From Curtobacterium guangdongense (lineage in GTDB: Bacteria; Actinomycetota; Actinomycetes; Actinomycetales; Microbacteriaceae): a stretch of DNA of 64,000 bases. The notes beneath the pieces were generated by a model. The model was given only the letters and a program-made list of their open reading frames with translations, made no database searches and had not been told where the DNA came from. The translations under genes were made by a program, and so were the position numbers. The stretch is taken from contig NZ_JBMPIT010000004.1 in NCBI RefSeq assembly GCF_049341845.1, positions 307,475 to 371,474 of the forward strand, read 5' to 3'. Shown piece after piece: positions 34,919-42,678 of the stretch (the first letter of the stretch is position 1; every line of letters starts with the position of its first letter).

Positions 34919-34962
34919 CGGACGGGAGGCTCGTGGCGGGCCCGCCACGAGCCTCCCGTCCG
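34919..34962. repeat. palindromic repeat element, family 1, copy 5 (perfect 44-bp palindrome)
   Basis: Bases 34919-34940 and 34941-34962 are exact inverted copies with no loop (the arm starts CGGACGGGAGGCTCGTGG). It is the longest and only loop-free copy. It begins 46 nt upstream of the LssY-type start and ends 4 nt beyond the SDR stop (minus strand). Confidence 0.9.
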
Positions 34963-34966
34963 GTGG

Positions 34967-35671
34967 TCAGATCCCGAACTGCGCGTAGAACGCGGCCGGA
35001 TCGGCCGCCAGTGACGCCTTCACCAGCGCGCTCCACTCGTCGACGACGACCTCGGCCGCGTCCCGCTCGACCCTGTCCAGGGACGCGATCGCGACCTCCA
35101 TCGGGTCGATCATCTGGCCCTCGTACCCGGCCATGATGTCGGTGTCGGCGGCGCCGAGGTGGAGTCCCTGCACCGTGACGCCCCGCGGCACGAGCTCGAG
35201 CCGCACGGCGTTCGTCATGTTCCACTCCGCTGCCTTGGCGGCCGCGTACCCACCGCTGCCGGGGTACGCGAACCACGAAAGGGCCGACAGCACGTTGACG
35301 ATCGTGCCGCCGCCGTTCCGCTCGATGACGGGTGCGAACGCCCGGACCATCGACAGGTTCCCCCAGAAGTGCGTGTCCATCTCGCGACGGACGTTCTCGA
35401 GGTCGTCGGTCAGCAGCGAGGACTGCGTCGCGATCCCGGCGTTGTTGATCAGCAGGGTGACGTCCCCGGCGCGCTCGGCTGCGGCGGTGACGGACGCCTG
35501 GTCGGTGATGTCGAGCGGGAGCACCTCGACGCCCTCGATGTCCACGAGCTCGGGGCGGCGCGCGGTCGCGTAGACCTTGGCGGCACCACGCTCCAGGAGC
35601 TGCGTGACGAAGCGGCGACCGATGCCGCGGTTCGACCCGGTGACGAGTGCGACCGATCCGGCGATGTCCAT
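34967..35671 (-). CDS. short-chain dehydrogenase/reductase
   Basis: This 234-residue classical SDR has TGSNRGIGRRFVTQLLERGA (about residues 11-30), LLINNAGIA (about 80) and a catalytic YAAAKAAEWNMTNA (about 149). It shares the ERGAAKVYATAR segment with the SDR at 29367. ATG 35671 follows GGAAGGAAACC. It is divergent from a MerR gene with a MerR-type inverted repeat between, so it is probably induced through MerR. Confidence 0.92.
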   Translation of the reverse strand: MDIAGSVALVTGSNRGIGRRFVTQLLERGAAKVYATARRPELVDIEGVEVLPLDITDQASVTAAAERAGDVTLLINNAGIATQSSLLTDDLENVRREMDTHFWGNLSMVRAFAPVIERNGGGTIVNVLSALSWFAYPGSGGYAAAKAAEWNMTNAVRLELVPRGVTVQGLHLGAADTDIMAGYEGQMIDPMEVAIASLDRVERDAAEVVVDEWSALVKASLAADPAAFYAQFGI

Positions 35672-35722
35672 GGTTTCCTTCCGTCGACCGGGCACCTCCC
35701 GGACCGACGGAGGTACGCTAAG

Positions 35723-35742
35723 ACCTCACATCCATGTCAGGT
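35723..35742. promoter_or_regulatory. MerR-type operator
   Basis: ACCTCACAT-CC-ATGTCAGGT is an inverted repeat with 8 of 9 pairs matching. It is the ACCT/AGGT-ended dyad that MerR regulators bind between the -35 and -10 of promoters with long spacers. It lies 18 nt before the MerR start and 52 nt before the divergent SDR start. Confidence 0.65.
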
Positions 35743-35760
35743 GCAAGTCGGGGAGGACAC

Positions 35761-36243
35761 ATGCGCATCGGGGACCTCGCAGCGAAGGCCGGCGTCAGCG
35801 TCCGGTCGCTCCGCTACTACGAGGAGCAGGGGCTGCTCGCGGCGACCCGCACGACATCCGGCCAGCGGACGTACGACGTCGCGGCGGTCGACCGTGTCCG
35901 GCTCGTCCAACAGCTCTACGCCGCGGGGCTCGCCAGCCGGACCATCGCGCGGCTCATGCCGTGCGTCGACGCCGGGGTCGCCACCGCCGAGAGCGCCGCG
36001 CTGCTCGTCCACGAGCGGGACCGGATCACGGCGCAGATCGCCGAGCTCGAGGCCGCGCGCGACCGCCTCGACGAGGTCATCCACATCAGCGAGCACCCGA
36101 CGCCCGAGCACTGCCCGGCACTCCGCACCGACGTCGCGCGACAGCACGACATCGCGCGACGGCACGACGCCGCACGCCAGCACGACGCCGCACGCCAGCA
36201 CGACGCCGCACGCCAGCACGACACCGCACGGAGCGCCGCCTGA
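35761..36243 (+). CDS. MerR family transcriptional regulator with repeat tail
   Basis: This 160-residue regulator has the MerR winged helix at residues 1-70 (MRIGDLAAKAGVSVRSLRYY, then EEQGLL) and a dimerisation coiled coil (about 85-110). The C-terminus carries five tandem six-residue units of the QHDAAR type, encoded by five 18-bp repeats (36139-36228), after HCPALR. The repeats give a His-rich tail not normally found in this group. ATG 35761 follows GGGAGGACAC. It is divergent from the SDR it probably controls. Confidence 0.9.
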   Translation: MRIGDLAAKAGVSVRSLRYYEEQGLLAATRTTSGQRTYDVAAVDRVRLVQQLYAAGLASRTIARLMPCVDAGVATAESAALLVHERDRITAQIAELEAARDRLDEVIHISEHPTPEHCPALRTDVARQHDIARRHDAARQHDAARQHDAARQHDTARSAA

Positions 36244-36410
36244 TGCGCGTCGCGTGGCGCATCCTCCGGTGGCTCGGTTCCACCGTCGTCTCGGTGCTCC
36301 AGGTGCTGGCCGGTGTCATGGACTCCCTCGGGTCGGGCGGCGCGACCGGGCCGCGCGTCCCACCGACCACGACGCGGGCACACGGCCGTCGGGACGAGTA
36401 CCGCCCCTGA
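36243..36410 (+). CDS. 55-residue protein coupled to the MerR gene
   Basis: A small ORF starts at ATG 36243, sharing one base with the MerR stop (TGATG), which implies translation by re-initiation. It encodes an amphipathic or hydrophobic N-terminal segment (RILRWLGSTVVSVLQVLAGV) followed by a Gly/Pro/Arg-rich tail. I recognise no family; it could be a small membrane-associated effector of the regulator. Confidence 0.5.
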   Translation: MRVAWRILRWLGSTVVSVLQVLAGVMDSLGSGGATGPRVPPTTTRAHGRRDEYRP

Positions 36411-36422
36411 CCGCGGTCGTGC

Positions 36423-37028
36423 TCAGCCGCGGGAGACGACCACCCGCCGGTCGCCGGCACACCAGCGCAGCACGAAGCCCGAGGCCACCGCGCCCAGGGT
36501 GTCAGCGGCGAGGTCGCCGATCGTGTCGCCGTAGCCGACGAAGATCGTCGCGTCGAGGTACGTGTGCCCCGCCCACTCGAAGATCTCCCACAGCCCGCCG
36601 ATCGCGAGACCGATCGTCCCGCAGATGACGACGGCGGTCGCGAGGTGGATCGACCTGGCGTCCGGCAGCACCCCGAGGTCCGCGGCGACGATCGCCACCA
36701 GGGCGCTCAACGCACCGATGAGCAGCAGGTGCACGACCTTGTCCCACCCGAACACCGTCGTGTACCAGTCGAGGACACTGCTCCACCCGGCGACGACCGA
36801 CAGCACGCAGAGCGCGATGTCGAACCCCGGCCGGAACCCGAGGATCCGCGGGAGCACGACCCCGAGCAGGGACAGTCCCATCACGGCGAAGGAGATCGCA
36901 CCCCAGCCGACCGCCGCCACGGGGACGCTGACGAGCGCGAGCACGCGGATGACGTCCGCGACGAACTCCCACCCGCGGGGGCGGCGGAGGAAGGTGGACG
37001 CGGCGGACTGCACGAGCGGACGGCTCAT
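36423..37028 (-). CDS. YjdF/DUF2238-like membrane protein
   Basis: This 201-residue protein has about six transmembrane helices and the conserved segments DWYTTVFGWDKVVHLLLIGA (about residues 89-108), GLWEIFEWAGHTYLD (about 148-162) and VGYGDTIGDLAADTLGA (about 167-183), which match the YjdF/DUF2238 family of inner-membrane proteins. Its role is unknown. ATG 37028 overlaps the stop of the upstream nuclease-like gene (ATGA), making it the last gene of a three-gene overlapping operon. Confidence 0.82.
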   Translation of the reverse strand: MSRPLVQSAASTFLRRPRGWEFVADVIRVLALVSVPVAAVGWGAISFAVMGLSLLGVVLPRILGFRPGFDIALCVLSVVAGWSSVLDWYTTVFGWDKVVHLLLIGALSALVAIVAADLGVLPDARSIHLATAVVICGTIGLAIGGLWEIFEWAGHTYLDATIFVGYGDTIGDLAADTLGAVASGFVLRWCAGDRRVVVSRG

Positions 37029-37867
37029 CGGGGCTCCCATCGCAGGACGGCGTGCACGGGCAGGTGGTCGGACGGCCAGACCCCGGCCGGTCGCCGAGCC
37101 GAGATCGCCACACGATTGACGACGACACCGGTCGACGGGGTCGCCCGGACCAGGACGCGGTCGATCCGGGGACGACCGGGACGGGGCGCGCGGTACCGGG
37201 CGTACGTGCCGACGGGCACCTGGCGTCCGGCCGGGTCCGCCAGCACCCACGTGTCGTCCAGCCCGGCCGCCGCGAGCACCCCTGCCGACGCCGAGCGCTC
37301 CCCGGCGTTCCAGTCCGCCAGCACCACGGCCGGGAGCCCTGTCTCGCGGACGACCCGCCCGATGAGCTCCGCCGACCGGGTCTGTGCCGGCGGCGAGAAC
37401 GGGTCGACGTGCGTCGCGACGGCGGCGAACCGCACACCCGTGGCCAGGTCGTCGAACTCGCACACGACCGCGATCCGCGGGAACGGCGCACCCCACGCCC
37501 TGGCACCGATCCGCGACGGGTCCGGTCCGAGCGCGATCGTGCGCTCCGACACCACCCGCAACCGTTCGGTGTCCACGAAGAAGCCGACGCGCTCGCCACC
37601 GCCGCCCGGTCCGCGCCCGGTGACCACGGGCTGCCAGCGCGACCCGAGGGAGGTGCCGAGGTGCTGCACCTGGGTGGGCACTGCCTCCTGGACGGCCAGC
37701 AGGTGCGGTGTCTCGGACCGGACCAGCGTGGCGACGGCCGGCGCCCGCCGGACCCACGAGTCCGGGTGCCCGGGCCGCAGGTGCGGGACCGGACGGCGCA
37801 CGTTGAACGTCATGCAGTGCAGGCCTGGTGGCGCGACGTGCCCGACCACCGGAGCGTCCTCGGTCAC
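37025..37867 (-). CDS. endonuclease/exonuclease/phosphatase (EEP) family protein
   Basis: This 280-residue protein has the EEP fold: CMTFNVRRP (metal-binding Asn), LLAVQEA (Glu, about residue 55), THVDPFS (His/Asp, about 150), LADWNAG (Asp/Asn, about 182) and the C-terminal SDHLPVHAVL (Asp-His pair). It hydrolyses phosphodiester or phosphomonoester bonds; lipid or sugar phosphates are possible given its glycosyltransferase neighbour. GTG 37867 overlaps the upstream stop (GTGA). Confidence 0.9.
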   Translation of the reverse strand: MTEDAPVVGHVAPPGLHCMTFNVRRPVPHLRPGHPDSWVRRAPAVATLVRSETPHLLAVQEAVPTQVQHLGTSLGSRWQPVVTGRGPGGGGERVGFFVDTERLRVVSERTIALGPDPSRIGARAWGAPFPRIAVVCEFDDLATGVRFAAVATHVDPFSPPAQTRSAELIGRVVRETGLPAVVLADWNAGERSASAGVLAAAGLDDTWVLADPAGRQVPVGTYARYRAPRPGRPRIDRVLVRATPSTGVVVNRVAISARRPAGVWPSDHLPVHAVLRWEPR

Positions 37868-38619
37868 GGTCGGCGCACCACGGGGACGGCCCGCGTCCCG
37901 GCGAGCACGCGGCGCATGATCCGACCGGGAGCGAACGCGCGCATCCCCGACGTCCACATCGTCCTGCCCGCCTTCCGGGTGCGGACCACCAGTCCCACGG
38001 CGTCACGGACGGGCGTGCCCGACACCGACGCGACCAGCGACGGGTCGAAGACCGTCCGCCAGGCGGGGTCGAACTGGATCGACAGGTCAACGTCGTCGTG
38101 GATCTGCGGGTCGAAGCGGTGCACACGGTGACGGACCGCGAGCCACGCGGTCCGTCGCATCACCATGTTCGAGCCGAACAGCGGCGGACGCGCCAGCGCC
38201 CCGGTCATGAGCAGGAAGTACGCGCGCATGTAGGCGACGTCCCAGAACACCGCGGCGACCGGCCCCAGCCCGCGGAACCGTCCCGGTCCGGTGACCGCTG
38301 TGACGAAGGGGTCGTCGAACCGGCGTGCGGCGCGCTCGACCCAGTCCGGCGGGAGCACCGAGTCCGAGTCGACCCGTGCGATCAGGGTCGAGGTCGCGGC
38401 GTCGTACCCGTGGCTCGCCGCCGCACCGATGCCGCGGACCGGCTCGTGCAGCACGATCGCGCCGGCCGCTGCAGCGATCACCGCGCTGCCGTCGCTGCTG
38501 CCGTTGTCGACGACGATCACCTCGGTCGGCAGGACCGTCTGTGCCGCGAGCGATGCCAGGCACTCGGCCAGCTGGTCGGCGTCGTCGAGCACCGGGACGA
38601 CGACGGTGACGGAACGCAT
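37864..38619 (-). CDS. glycosyltransferase family 2 protein
   Basis: This 251-residue GT-A fold enzyme has TVVVPVLDDADQLAECLASL at the N-terminus, VIVVDNGSSDGS (about residue 38) and the metal-binding ARVDSDSVLP (about 88). A probable membrane-associated segment lies at AYFLLMTGALARPPLFGSN. It transfers a sugar from a nucleotide donor to an unknown acceptor. TTGTCT lies 6 nt before ATG 38619. It leads the operon with the EEP and YjdF-like genes. Confidence 0.9.
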   Translation of the reverse strand: MRSVTVVVPVLDDADQLAECLASLAAQTVLPTEVIVVDNGSSDGSAVIAAAAGAIVLHEPVRGIGAAASHGYDAATSTLIARVDSDSVLPPDWVERAARRFDDPFVTAVTGPGRFRGLGPVAAVFWDVAYMRAYFLLMTGALARPPLFGSNMVMRRTAWLAVRHRVHRFDPQIHDDVDLSIQFDPAWRTVFDPSLVASVSGTPVRDAVGLVVRTRKAGRTMWTSGMRAFAPGRIMRRVLAGTRAVPVVRRP

Positions 38620-38648
38620 CGACCCAGACAACCAAGGTGGTGCTGAGC

Positions 38649-38660
38649 GGACGGGAGGCT
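38649..38660. repeat. family 1 palindrome, half copy
   Basis: GGACGGGAGGCT is an isolated left arm of the family 1 element without its partner, lying in the divergent region between the glycosyltransferase and hydrolase genes. It shows that half-elements exist in the family. Confidence 0.5.
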
Positions 38661-38713
38661 CCGGTCGCGTCCGCCGTGTACCCGGCGGCGCGATCATGGC
38701 TAGGTTCGGGGCC

Positions 38714-39550
38714 ATGGCAGCAGAGCAGCTCACCGTCACGACCGCAGACGGCGCCGCGATCGCGGTATCGCGCCGCATCGGTGGCGACGAGTCGATCGTG
38801 TTGCTGCACGCGGGTGTCGCCGACCGCCGGTCCTGGTCCACCGTGTTCGAGGCGCTCGCGGACACCGACCTCGACCTCGTCGCGTACGACCGTCGCGGGT
38901 ACGGGGACACCCCGGCCGCCGCGGATCCGACCGGGTTCTCGCACCTCGACGACCTCGTGACCGTGCTCGACGCCCTGGAGCTCGAGCAGGTGTTCCTCGT
39001 CGGGAACTCGATGGGCGGAGCACTCGCGCTCGATGCCGCGTTGACGATCCCCGCCCGGATCGCCGGGGTCCTGCTCATCGGCGCCGGCGTCTCCGAGATG
39101 ACCGACGAGGACACCCCGTTCGACTGGGTGCTCGACCCCGCGACCGCACCGTTGCTCGAGGTCGCCGAGTCGTCGGACGCCTCGGTCGACGACCGCATCG
39201 CCGCACTCGCGCACCTGTGGCTCGACGGGCCGGCGGCGCCTGCCGGACGCGTCGGTGGTGCTGCTCGGACGCTGTTCGAGGACATGAACCGGCGGATCCT
39301 CGAGGTCGCCGCACCGGACTCGGCGGGGTCGACCGGAGTGGAGGCGTGGACGCGGCTCGGCGAGATCCGGGTCCCGGTGCTGACGACCTGGGGCGACCTC
39401 GACATCCCCGCCGACCTGCCGTTCTACGAGGAGACCGCGCGGCGGATCGGGCAGGAGCCGGGGCGCGTGCTGCCGGGGGTGGCGCACCTGCCGGGGCTCG
39501 AGCAGCCCGCACTCGTGGCCGACCTGGTGCGCGAGGTGGTCGCCGCGTGA
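38714..39550 (+). CDS. alpha/beta hydrolase
   Basis: This 278-residue hydrolase carries IVLLHAGVADRRSW (oxyanion strand, about residue 30), the nucleophile elbow VGNSMGGALAL (Ser about 97), TWGDLDIPADL (acid, about 218) and a His in GVAHLPGLEQP (about 257). The substrate is unknown. TAGGTT is 7 nt before ATG 38714, which selects this start over the in-frame ATG 38696. Its stop overlaps the next start as GTGA. Confidence 0.9.
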   Translation: MAAEQLTVTTADGAAIAVSRRIGGDESIVLLHAGVADRRSWSTVFEALADTDLDLVAYDRRGYGDTPAAADPTGFSHLDDLVTVLDALELEQVFLVGNSMGGALALDAALTIPARIAGVLLIGAGVSEMTDEDTPFDWVLDPATAPLLEVAESSDASVDDRIAALAHLWLDGPAAPAGRVGGAARTLFEDMNRRILEVAAPDSAGSTGVEAWTRLGEIRVPVLTTWGDLDIPADLPFYEETARRIGQEPGRVLPGVAHLPGLEQPALVADLVREVVAA

Positions 39551-40185
39551 GTGCTGCCCGTCTCCCGCTCGCCCCCGTCGACCCGCGGGCCCTCGCACTC
39601 GCGGAGCAGCTGGCGGAGGAGTCCGTCGCCGATCCGTTCCGTCCGCTGCCACGCTGGGCGCAGAACTGCTTCGTCGCCGTCTCCGTCGTCGCGATGCTGC
39701 TCGCGCTGGCGTTCCGTGTCGTCGGGGGCGACGCGGCGTCGACCTTCCAGCTCGTCTGCTCGGGGCTCTTCATGGTCCTGCTCGTCGCCAGCTGGATCGT
39801 CGGCCTCCGGCGGGGCTGGTTCCGGGCGTGGCCGTCACCGGTCGCGAAGCCGCTCGGTCGCCGGACGGCTCGCCGGGTCGGCTCGGCGGCAGTGGGGCGC
39901 GCGGCCGTGCCGGACAGCCTGGACCTCGTCGTGCTCGGCACGGCGAGGCAGACGGTCCGTCTCGCCCAGTGGCAGACGTTCGCGCTCCCGGCGTTCGTCC
40001 TCTTGGAAGCGGGGAACGGGGCGGTCTCGGACGGTCTCTTCGGTCCGTGGGCCTGGGGCTTCATCGTGTTCGCGGCGGTCGTCACCGCCTTGCTGGTGTG
40101 GACGGTGCGCCGCGAACGAGCGGCCGACGCGGTGTTCCGCGCCGGCCGCGTCGATCAGCGGGTCGAGCGGGTTCAGCCGACGTAG
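39547..40185 (+). CDS. hypothetical membrane protein
   Basis: This 212-residue protein starts at GTG 39547 overlapping the hydrolase stop, so it is co-translated with it. Four hydrophobic segments are visible (VAVSVVAMLLALAF, LVCSGLFMVLLVASWIVG, FALPAFVLLEAGNG, WGFIVFAAVVTALLVWTV), the first two and last two forming hairpins around a basic cytoplasmic loop. No family is recognised. Its last 13 bases overlap the convergent GH16 gene. Confidence 0.7.
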   Translation: MSAARLPLAPVDPRALALAEQLAEESVADPFRPLPRWAQNCFVAVSVVAMLLALAFRVVGGDAASTFQLVCSGLFMVLLVASWIVGLRRGWFRAWPSPVAKPLGRRTARRVGSAAVGRAAVPDSLDLVVLGTARQTVRLAQWQTFALPAFVLLEAGNGAVSDGLFGPWAWGFIVFAAVVTALLVWTVRRERAADAVFRAGRVDQRVERVQPT

Positions 40186-40922
40186 CCGTACGTGCTGACC
40201 CAGTCGATGAAGAGGTGCCCGGAAGCGCCCCAGTTCCCGACCTGGAACATGTACCGGTGCGGCTTCGTCGGCACGTCGTCCGTGATGGTCTGGAGCACCT
40301 TGCCGTCGAGCAGGTACGTGACCGACTTGCCCGGGATCCACTCCACGGAGTACGTGTGCCACTTCCGCCAGTCCACCCCGGTGCCGATGGTGGCGCGGTT
40401 CGCTTCCTGGCCGGGCGTCATCGAGTGGTGGTACCCGGTCGGCGATGCGTCGAAGTTGCCCTCGGGGTAGTCGATCTCACCGTCCGCCCAGGTGTTCGAC
40501 GTCGGCCACAGCATGAAGGCCGCACCGTTCCCGTCGCCACCGCTGGCCTTCGCCTTCACGGTGAACTTGCCACCGACGTGCGACCATGCGCCGTCCGGGG
40601 TCCCGAACGTGCCGGCGGCACCGTTCGACCCGTCGAGCTCCACGTCCATCAGCCCGTCGTGCGCGCTGATCTGCGAGCCGGACGAGTAGATGCCCTCGTC
40701 CGGGTACGGCTGCCACGAGCCGTCGTACGTCTTCGCGAATTCCCCGTTCGCGGAGGCGTCGGTGCTGAAGTTCTCGACGAACGACTGCTTGAAGTCACCG
40801 ATGTCACCACGGGGTGCGGTGACCCCGGCGACGGCGACGGACCCTGATCCGAGCGGCACCGCGATGAGTGCTGCGCTGAGGACCGATGCGGCGAGTGCCG
40901 CTCTCTTCGTGCGTTGCTGCAT
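40173..40922 (-). CDS. glycoside hydrolase family 16 protein, secreted
   Basis: This 249-residue protein has a cleavable signal peptide (about residues 1-32, ending in AVA) and a GH16 beta-jelly-roll domain. The catalytic motif appears as DGEIDYPEGNFD (about residue 148), with the two Glu acting as nucleophile and acid/base. Further family markers are GYHHSM and YSVEWIPGKSVTYLLDG. It probably cleaves beta-1,3 or mixed-linkage glucans. The upstream GGGAGCGGTTACCCTC-like dyad (41008-41023) may be a sugar-repressor site. Confidence 0.93.
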   Translation of the reverse strand: MQQRTKRAALAASVLSAALIAVPLGSGSVAVAGVTAPRGDIGDFKQSFVENFSTDASANGEFAKTYDGSWQPYPDEGIYSSGSQISAHDGLMDVELDGSNGAAGTFGTPDGAWSHVGGKFTVKAKASGGDGNGAAFMLWPTSNTWADGEIDYPEGNFDASPTGYHHSMTPGQEANRATIGTGVDWRKWHTYSVEWIPGKSVTYLLDGKVLQTITDDVPTKPHRYMFQVGNWGASGHLFIDWVSTYGYVG

Positions 40923-41053
40923 GAGCTGTCACTCCCTGTTCATGACTCACGGCGCCGTCACCCCTGTCGGCGCCGGGACCGCCGGATCTCGGCGGGCCGC
41001 AGCGAGGGTAACCGCTCCCGGCGCCGATGCCGAGGACTTGACAGCGACGGATC

Positions 41054-41069
41054 ACCCCCGTATGGGGGT
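41054..41069. terminator. short hairpin at the 3' end of arr
   Basis: ACCCCC and GGGGGT form a 6-bp GC stem with a 4-nt loop, touching the arr stop codon. It is short and lacks a U-run, so terminator activity is only plausible. Confidence 0.4.
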
Positions 41070-41479
41070 CAGTTGATGATCTCGCCGCGGGGCTCCGACC
41101 GGAGCGCTGCGAGCCGCTCGCGCCACCCTCGGAGGGCCTCCGGCGTCAGGCGCGTCCAGTCGTGCACCTCGCGCACGATCCGGACCGGCGACGTCCTCCG
41201 GTAGGACCGGGTCGGGTTGCCGGGGAACTTCTTGTCCGTGACGTTGGGGTCGTCCTCGTAGTCGCCCGTCGGCTCCACCTCGTACACACGAGGCTCGGCA
41301 TCGCCCGCGGCGAGTTCGGCCGCGAGCCCGGCGCCGTCGGGGAGCGCGGTGAAGTAGACGTGGTTCATCACGATCTCGGGACGGTAGTTCGAGTGGAACC
41401 CCGCCGTCAGCAGGTTGCCGACCTGCAGGTCGGCCTTCGTCCCGTGGAAGAACGGCCCGTCGTCCAGCGCGCCAGTCAC
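41069..41479 (-). CDS. arr: NAD+-rifampin ADP-ribosyltransferase
   Basis: This 136-residue protein matches Arr along its whole length: GPFFHGTKADLQVGNLLTAG near the N-terminus (His and Thr bind NAD), NHVYFTALPDGAGLAAELAAG (first part NHVYFTALPDG), RVYEVEPTGDYEDDPNVTD and KKFPGNPTRSYR. Arr ADP-ribosylates the C23 hydroxyl of rifamycins and so inactivates them. TACGCT is 7 nt before GTG 41479, so it is probably expressed from a leaderless mRNA. It stands alone with no integron or transposon sequence nearby, suggesting a resident gene. Confidence 0.95.
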   Translation of the reverse strand: MTGALDDGPFFHGTKADLQVGNLLTAGFHSNYRPEIVMNHVYFTALPDGAGLAAELAAGDAEPRVYEVEPTGDYEDDPNVTDKKFPGNPTRSYRRTSPVRIVREVHDWTRLTPEALRGWRERLAALRSEPRGEIIN

Positions 41480-41620
41480 GACGGTCAGCGTACGACGTCG
41501 GTCGCGGTCGGCGTCGCGTCGTGTCGGTCCTGTCAGGACGGCGTGATGAAGTCCCGCCCAGCCGTAGGGGATCCGTCAGGGCCCCGATCGCCCGCTGGTT
41601 CCGGGACGATCGTTGCCGAC

Positions 41621-42160
41621 GTGACACTGACAGCGATCATGCCGACGCTCCGAGCGTCGCTCCCCGATCCCTTCGACGCATCCCGGTGGCCCGCGCGCAC
41701 CACGCCGACCATCGGCGACGTGGTGATCTCCGCCGTGTCGATGGTCCGGCTCGCCGAGACCGTCGGCACCCCCTGCGTGCACACCGCCGAGCAGGCTCCG
41801 CCGCGGTTCCGGCCGCCGGCATGGACACCGCGCGAGGTCAGCGTGGCGGTCGCGTCCGTCACCCGTGTGCGACGACCGCGAACGGGCATCGTGCTCCTCG
41901 AACTCGACGCCGTGCTGCCCGCCTGCGCCGTGCTCGACGAGGTCCGCCTGATCGGCCGGGTCACGACGGCGCCGACGGCGGAGACGTACGTCGTGACGCC
42001 GTGCGACGGCGCGACCGACGGCCCGTTCCGCCGGCTGCCGGCACCGGTCCCGACCGACGTGCACGAGGGCGACCTGCTCTGCTTCCCGTGCCTGGCAGCG
42101 TTGCGGCACCGGGACGTGGTCGAGCCCGTCCGGGCTTCGCTCGGCGCCGAGATCCGATGA
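41621..42160 (+). CDS. hypothetical protein
   Basis: This 179-residue soluble protein has no recognised domain. It opens with TLRASLPDPFDASRWPARTT and contains beta-rich segments (GIVLLELDAVLPACAVLDEV) and a CFPC pair near the C-terminus. GTG 41621 is tentative; ATG 41639 is in frame. Its stop overlaps the next gene as ATGA, so the two are a coupled pair. Confidence 0.55.
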   Translation: MTLTAIMPTLRASLPDPFDASRWPARTTPTIGDVVISAVSMVRLAETVGTPCVHTAEQAPPRFRPPAWTPREVSVAVASVTRVRRPRTGIVLLELDAVLPACAVLDEVRLIGRVTTAPTAETYVVTPCDGATDGPFRRLPAPVPTDVHEGDLLCFPCLAALRHRDVVEPVRASLGAEIR

Positions 42161-42663
42161 GCGCGATCACCCGGGACCGCACGACCGCGGGGATCCACCT
42201 CTGGGGTCGGTACTCCGTCCACCCCGTCAGCCGGTCGATGTGGAGCTCGCGGACGCTCGTCGTGTTCCCGCCGGGGACGAGCACGCGCGAGCGGGCACTG
42301 CTCCGCGCCTGGCACGGCTGGACGATCCTCGGCGCGCTCCTCGCGGTCGGCATCATGGCCGTGACGAACCCGACCCCGGCCGTGGGGATGGTCGCCGCGC
42401 TCGCCACCTACGCCTGCGGGTTCCTCGTCCTCGGCCGGGCCACCCGCACGCTCCGGCCCCGCGTCCGGTCGATCACGGTGACCACCTTCTACGGCAACGG
42501 CCGCCCCGAGGTGCACGGCGACGCTCGGCTGCTCGACGGCTCACTCGATGCCCTGGCCGTGCTGGAACGCGCGCTCCGAGCACAGCAGGTCCGGCCGGTC
42601 GACTTCGAGATGGTCTGGGCCGACGTCTGGAACGCCCTCCCGCCGAGAACCCAGCGACCGTGA
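42157..42663 (+). CDS. hypothetical membrane protein (DUF6611-like)
   Basis: This 168-residue protein has two central transmembrane helices (about residues 55-72 and 75-92) between a cytosolic N-terminus and a C-terminal soluble domain (ITVTTFYGNGRPEVHGDARL). It resembles proteins that I remember being labelled DUF6611 in Microbacteriaceae, but this is unverified. It is translationally coupled to the upstream gene by an ATGA overlap. Confidence 0.6.
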   Translation: MSAITRDRTTAGIHLWGRYSVHPVSRSMWSSRTLVVFPPGTSTRERALLRAWHGWTILGALLAVGIMAVTNPTPAVGMVAALATYACGFLVLGRATRTLRPRVRSITVTTFYGNGRPEVHGDARLLDGSLDALAVLERALRAQQVRPVDFEMVWADVWNALPPRTQRP

Positions 42664-42678
42664 CGCGCGGTCGGGCCG

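Noticed and set aside
36139..36228. CRISPR or intergenic tandem repeat
   Set aside because: The 18-bp units are in frame inside the MerR gene and encode a peptide repeat with no spacers.
36423..38619. Capsule or exopolysaccharide cluster around the glycosyltransferase
   Set aside because: Only one glycosyltransferase is present with an EEP protein and a YjdF-like protein; no polymerase, flippase or sugar-nucleotide genes are nearby.
41069..41479. arr as part of a mobile resistance cassette
   Set aside because: There is no attC-like site, integrase or composition break, and its promoter has the local leaderless form, so it looks resident.
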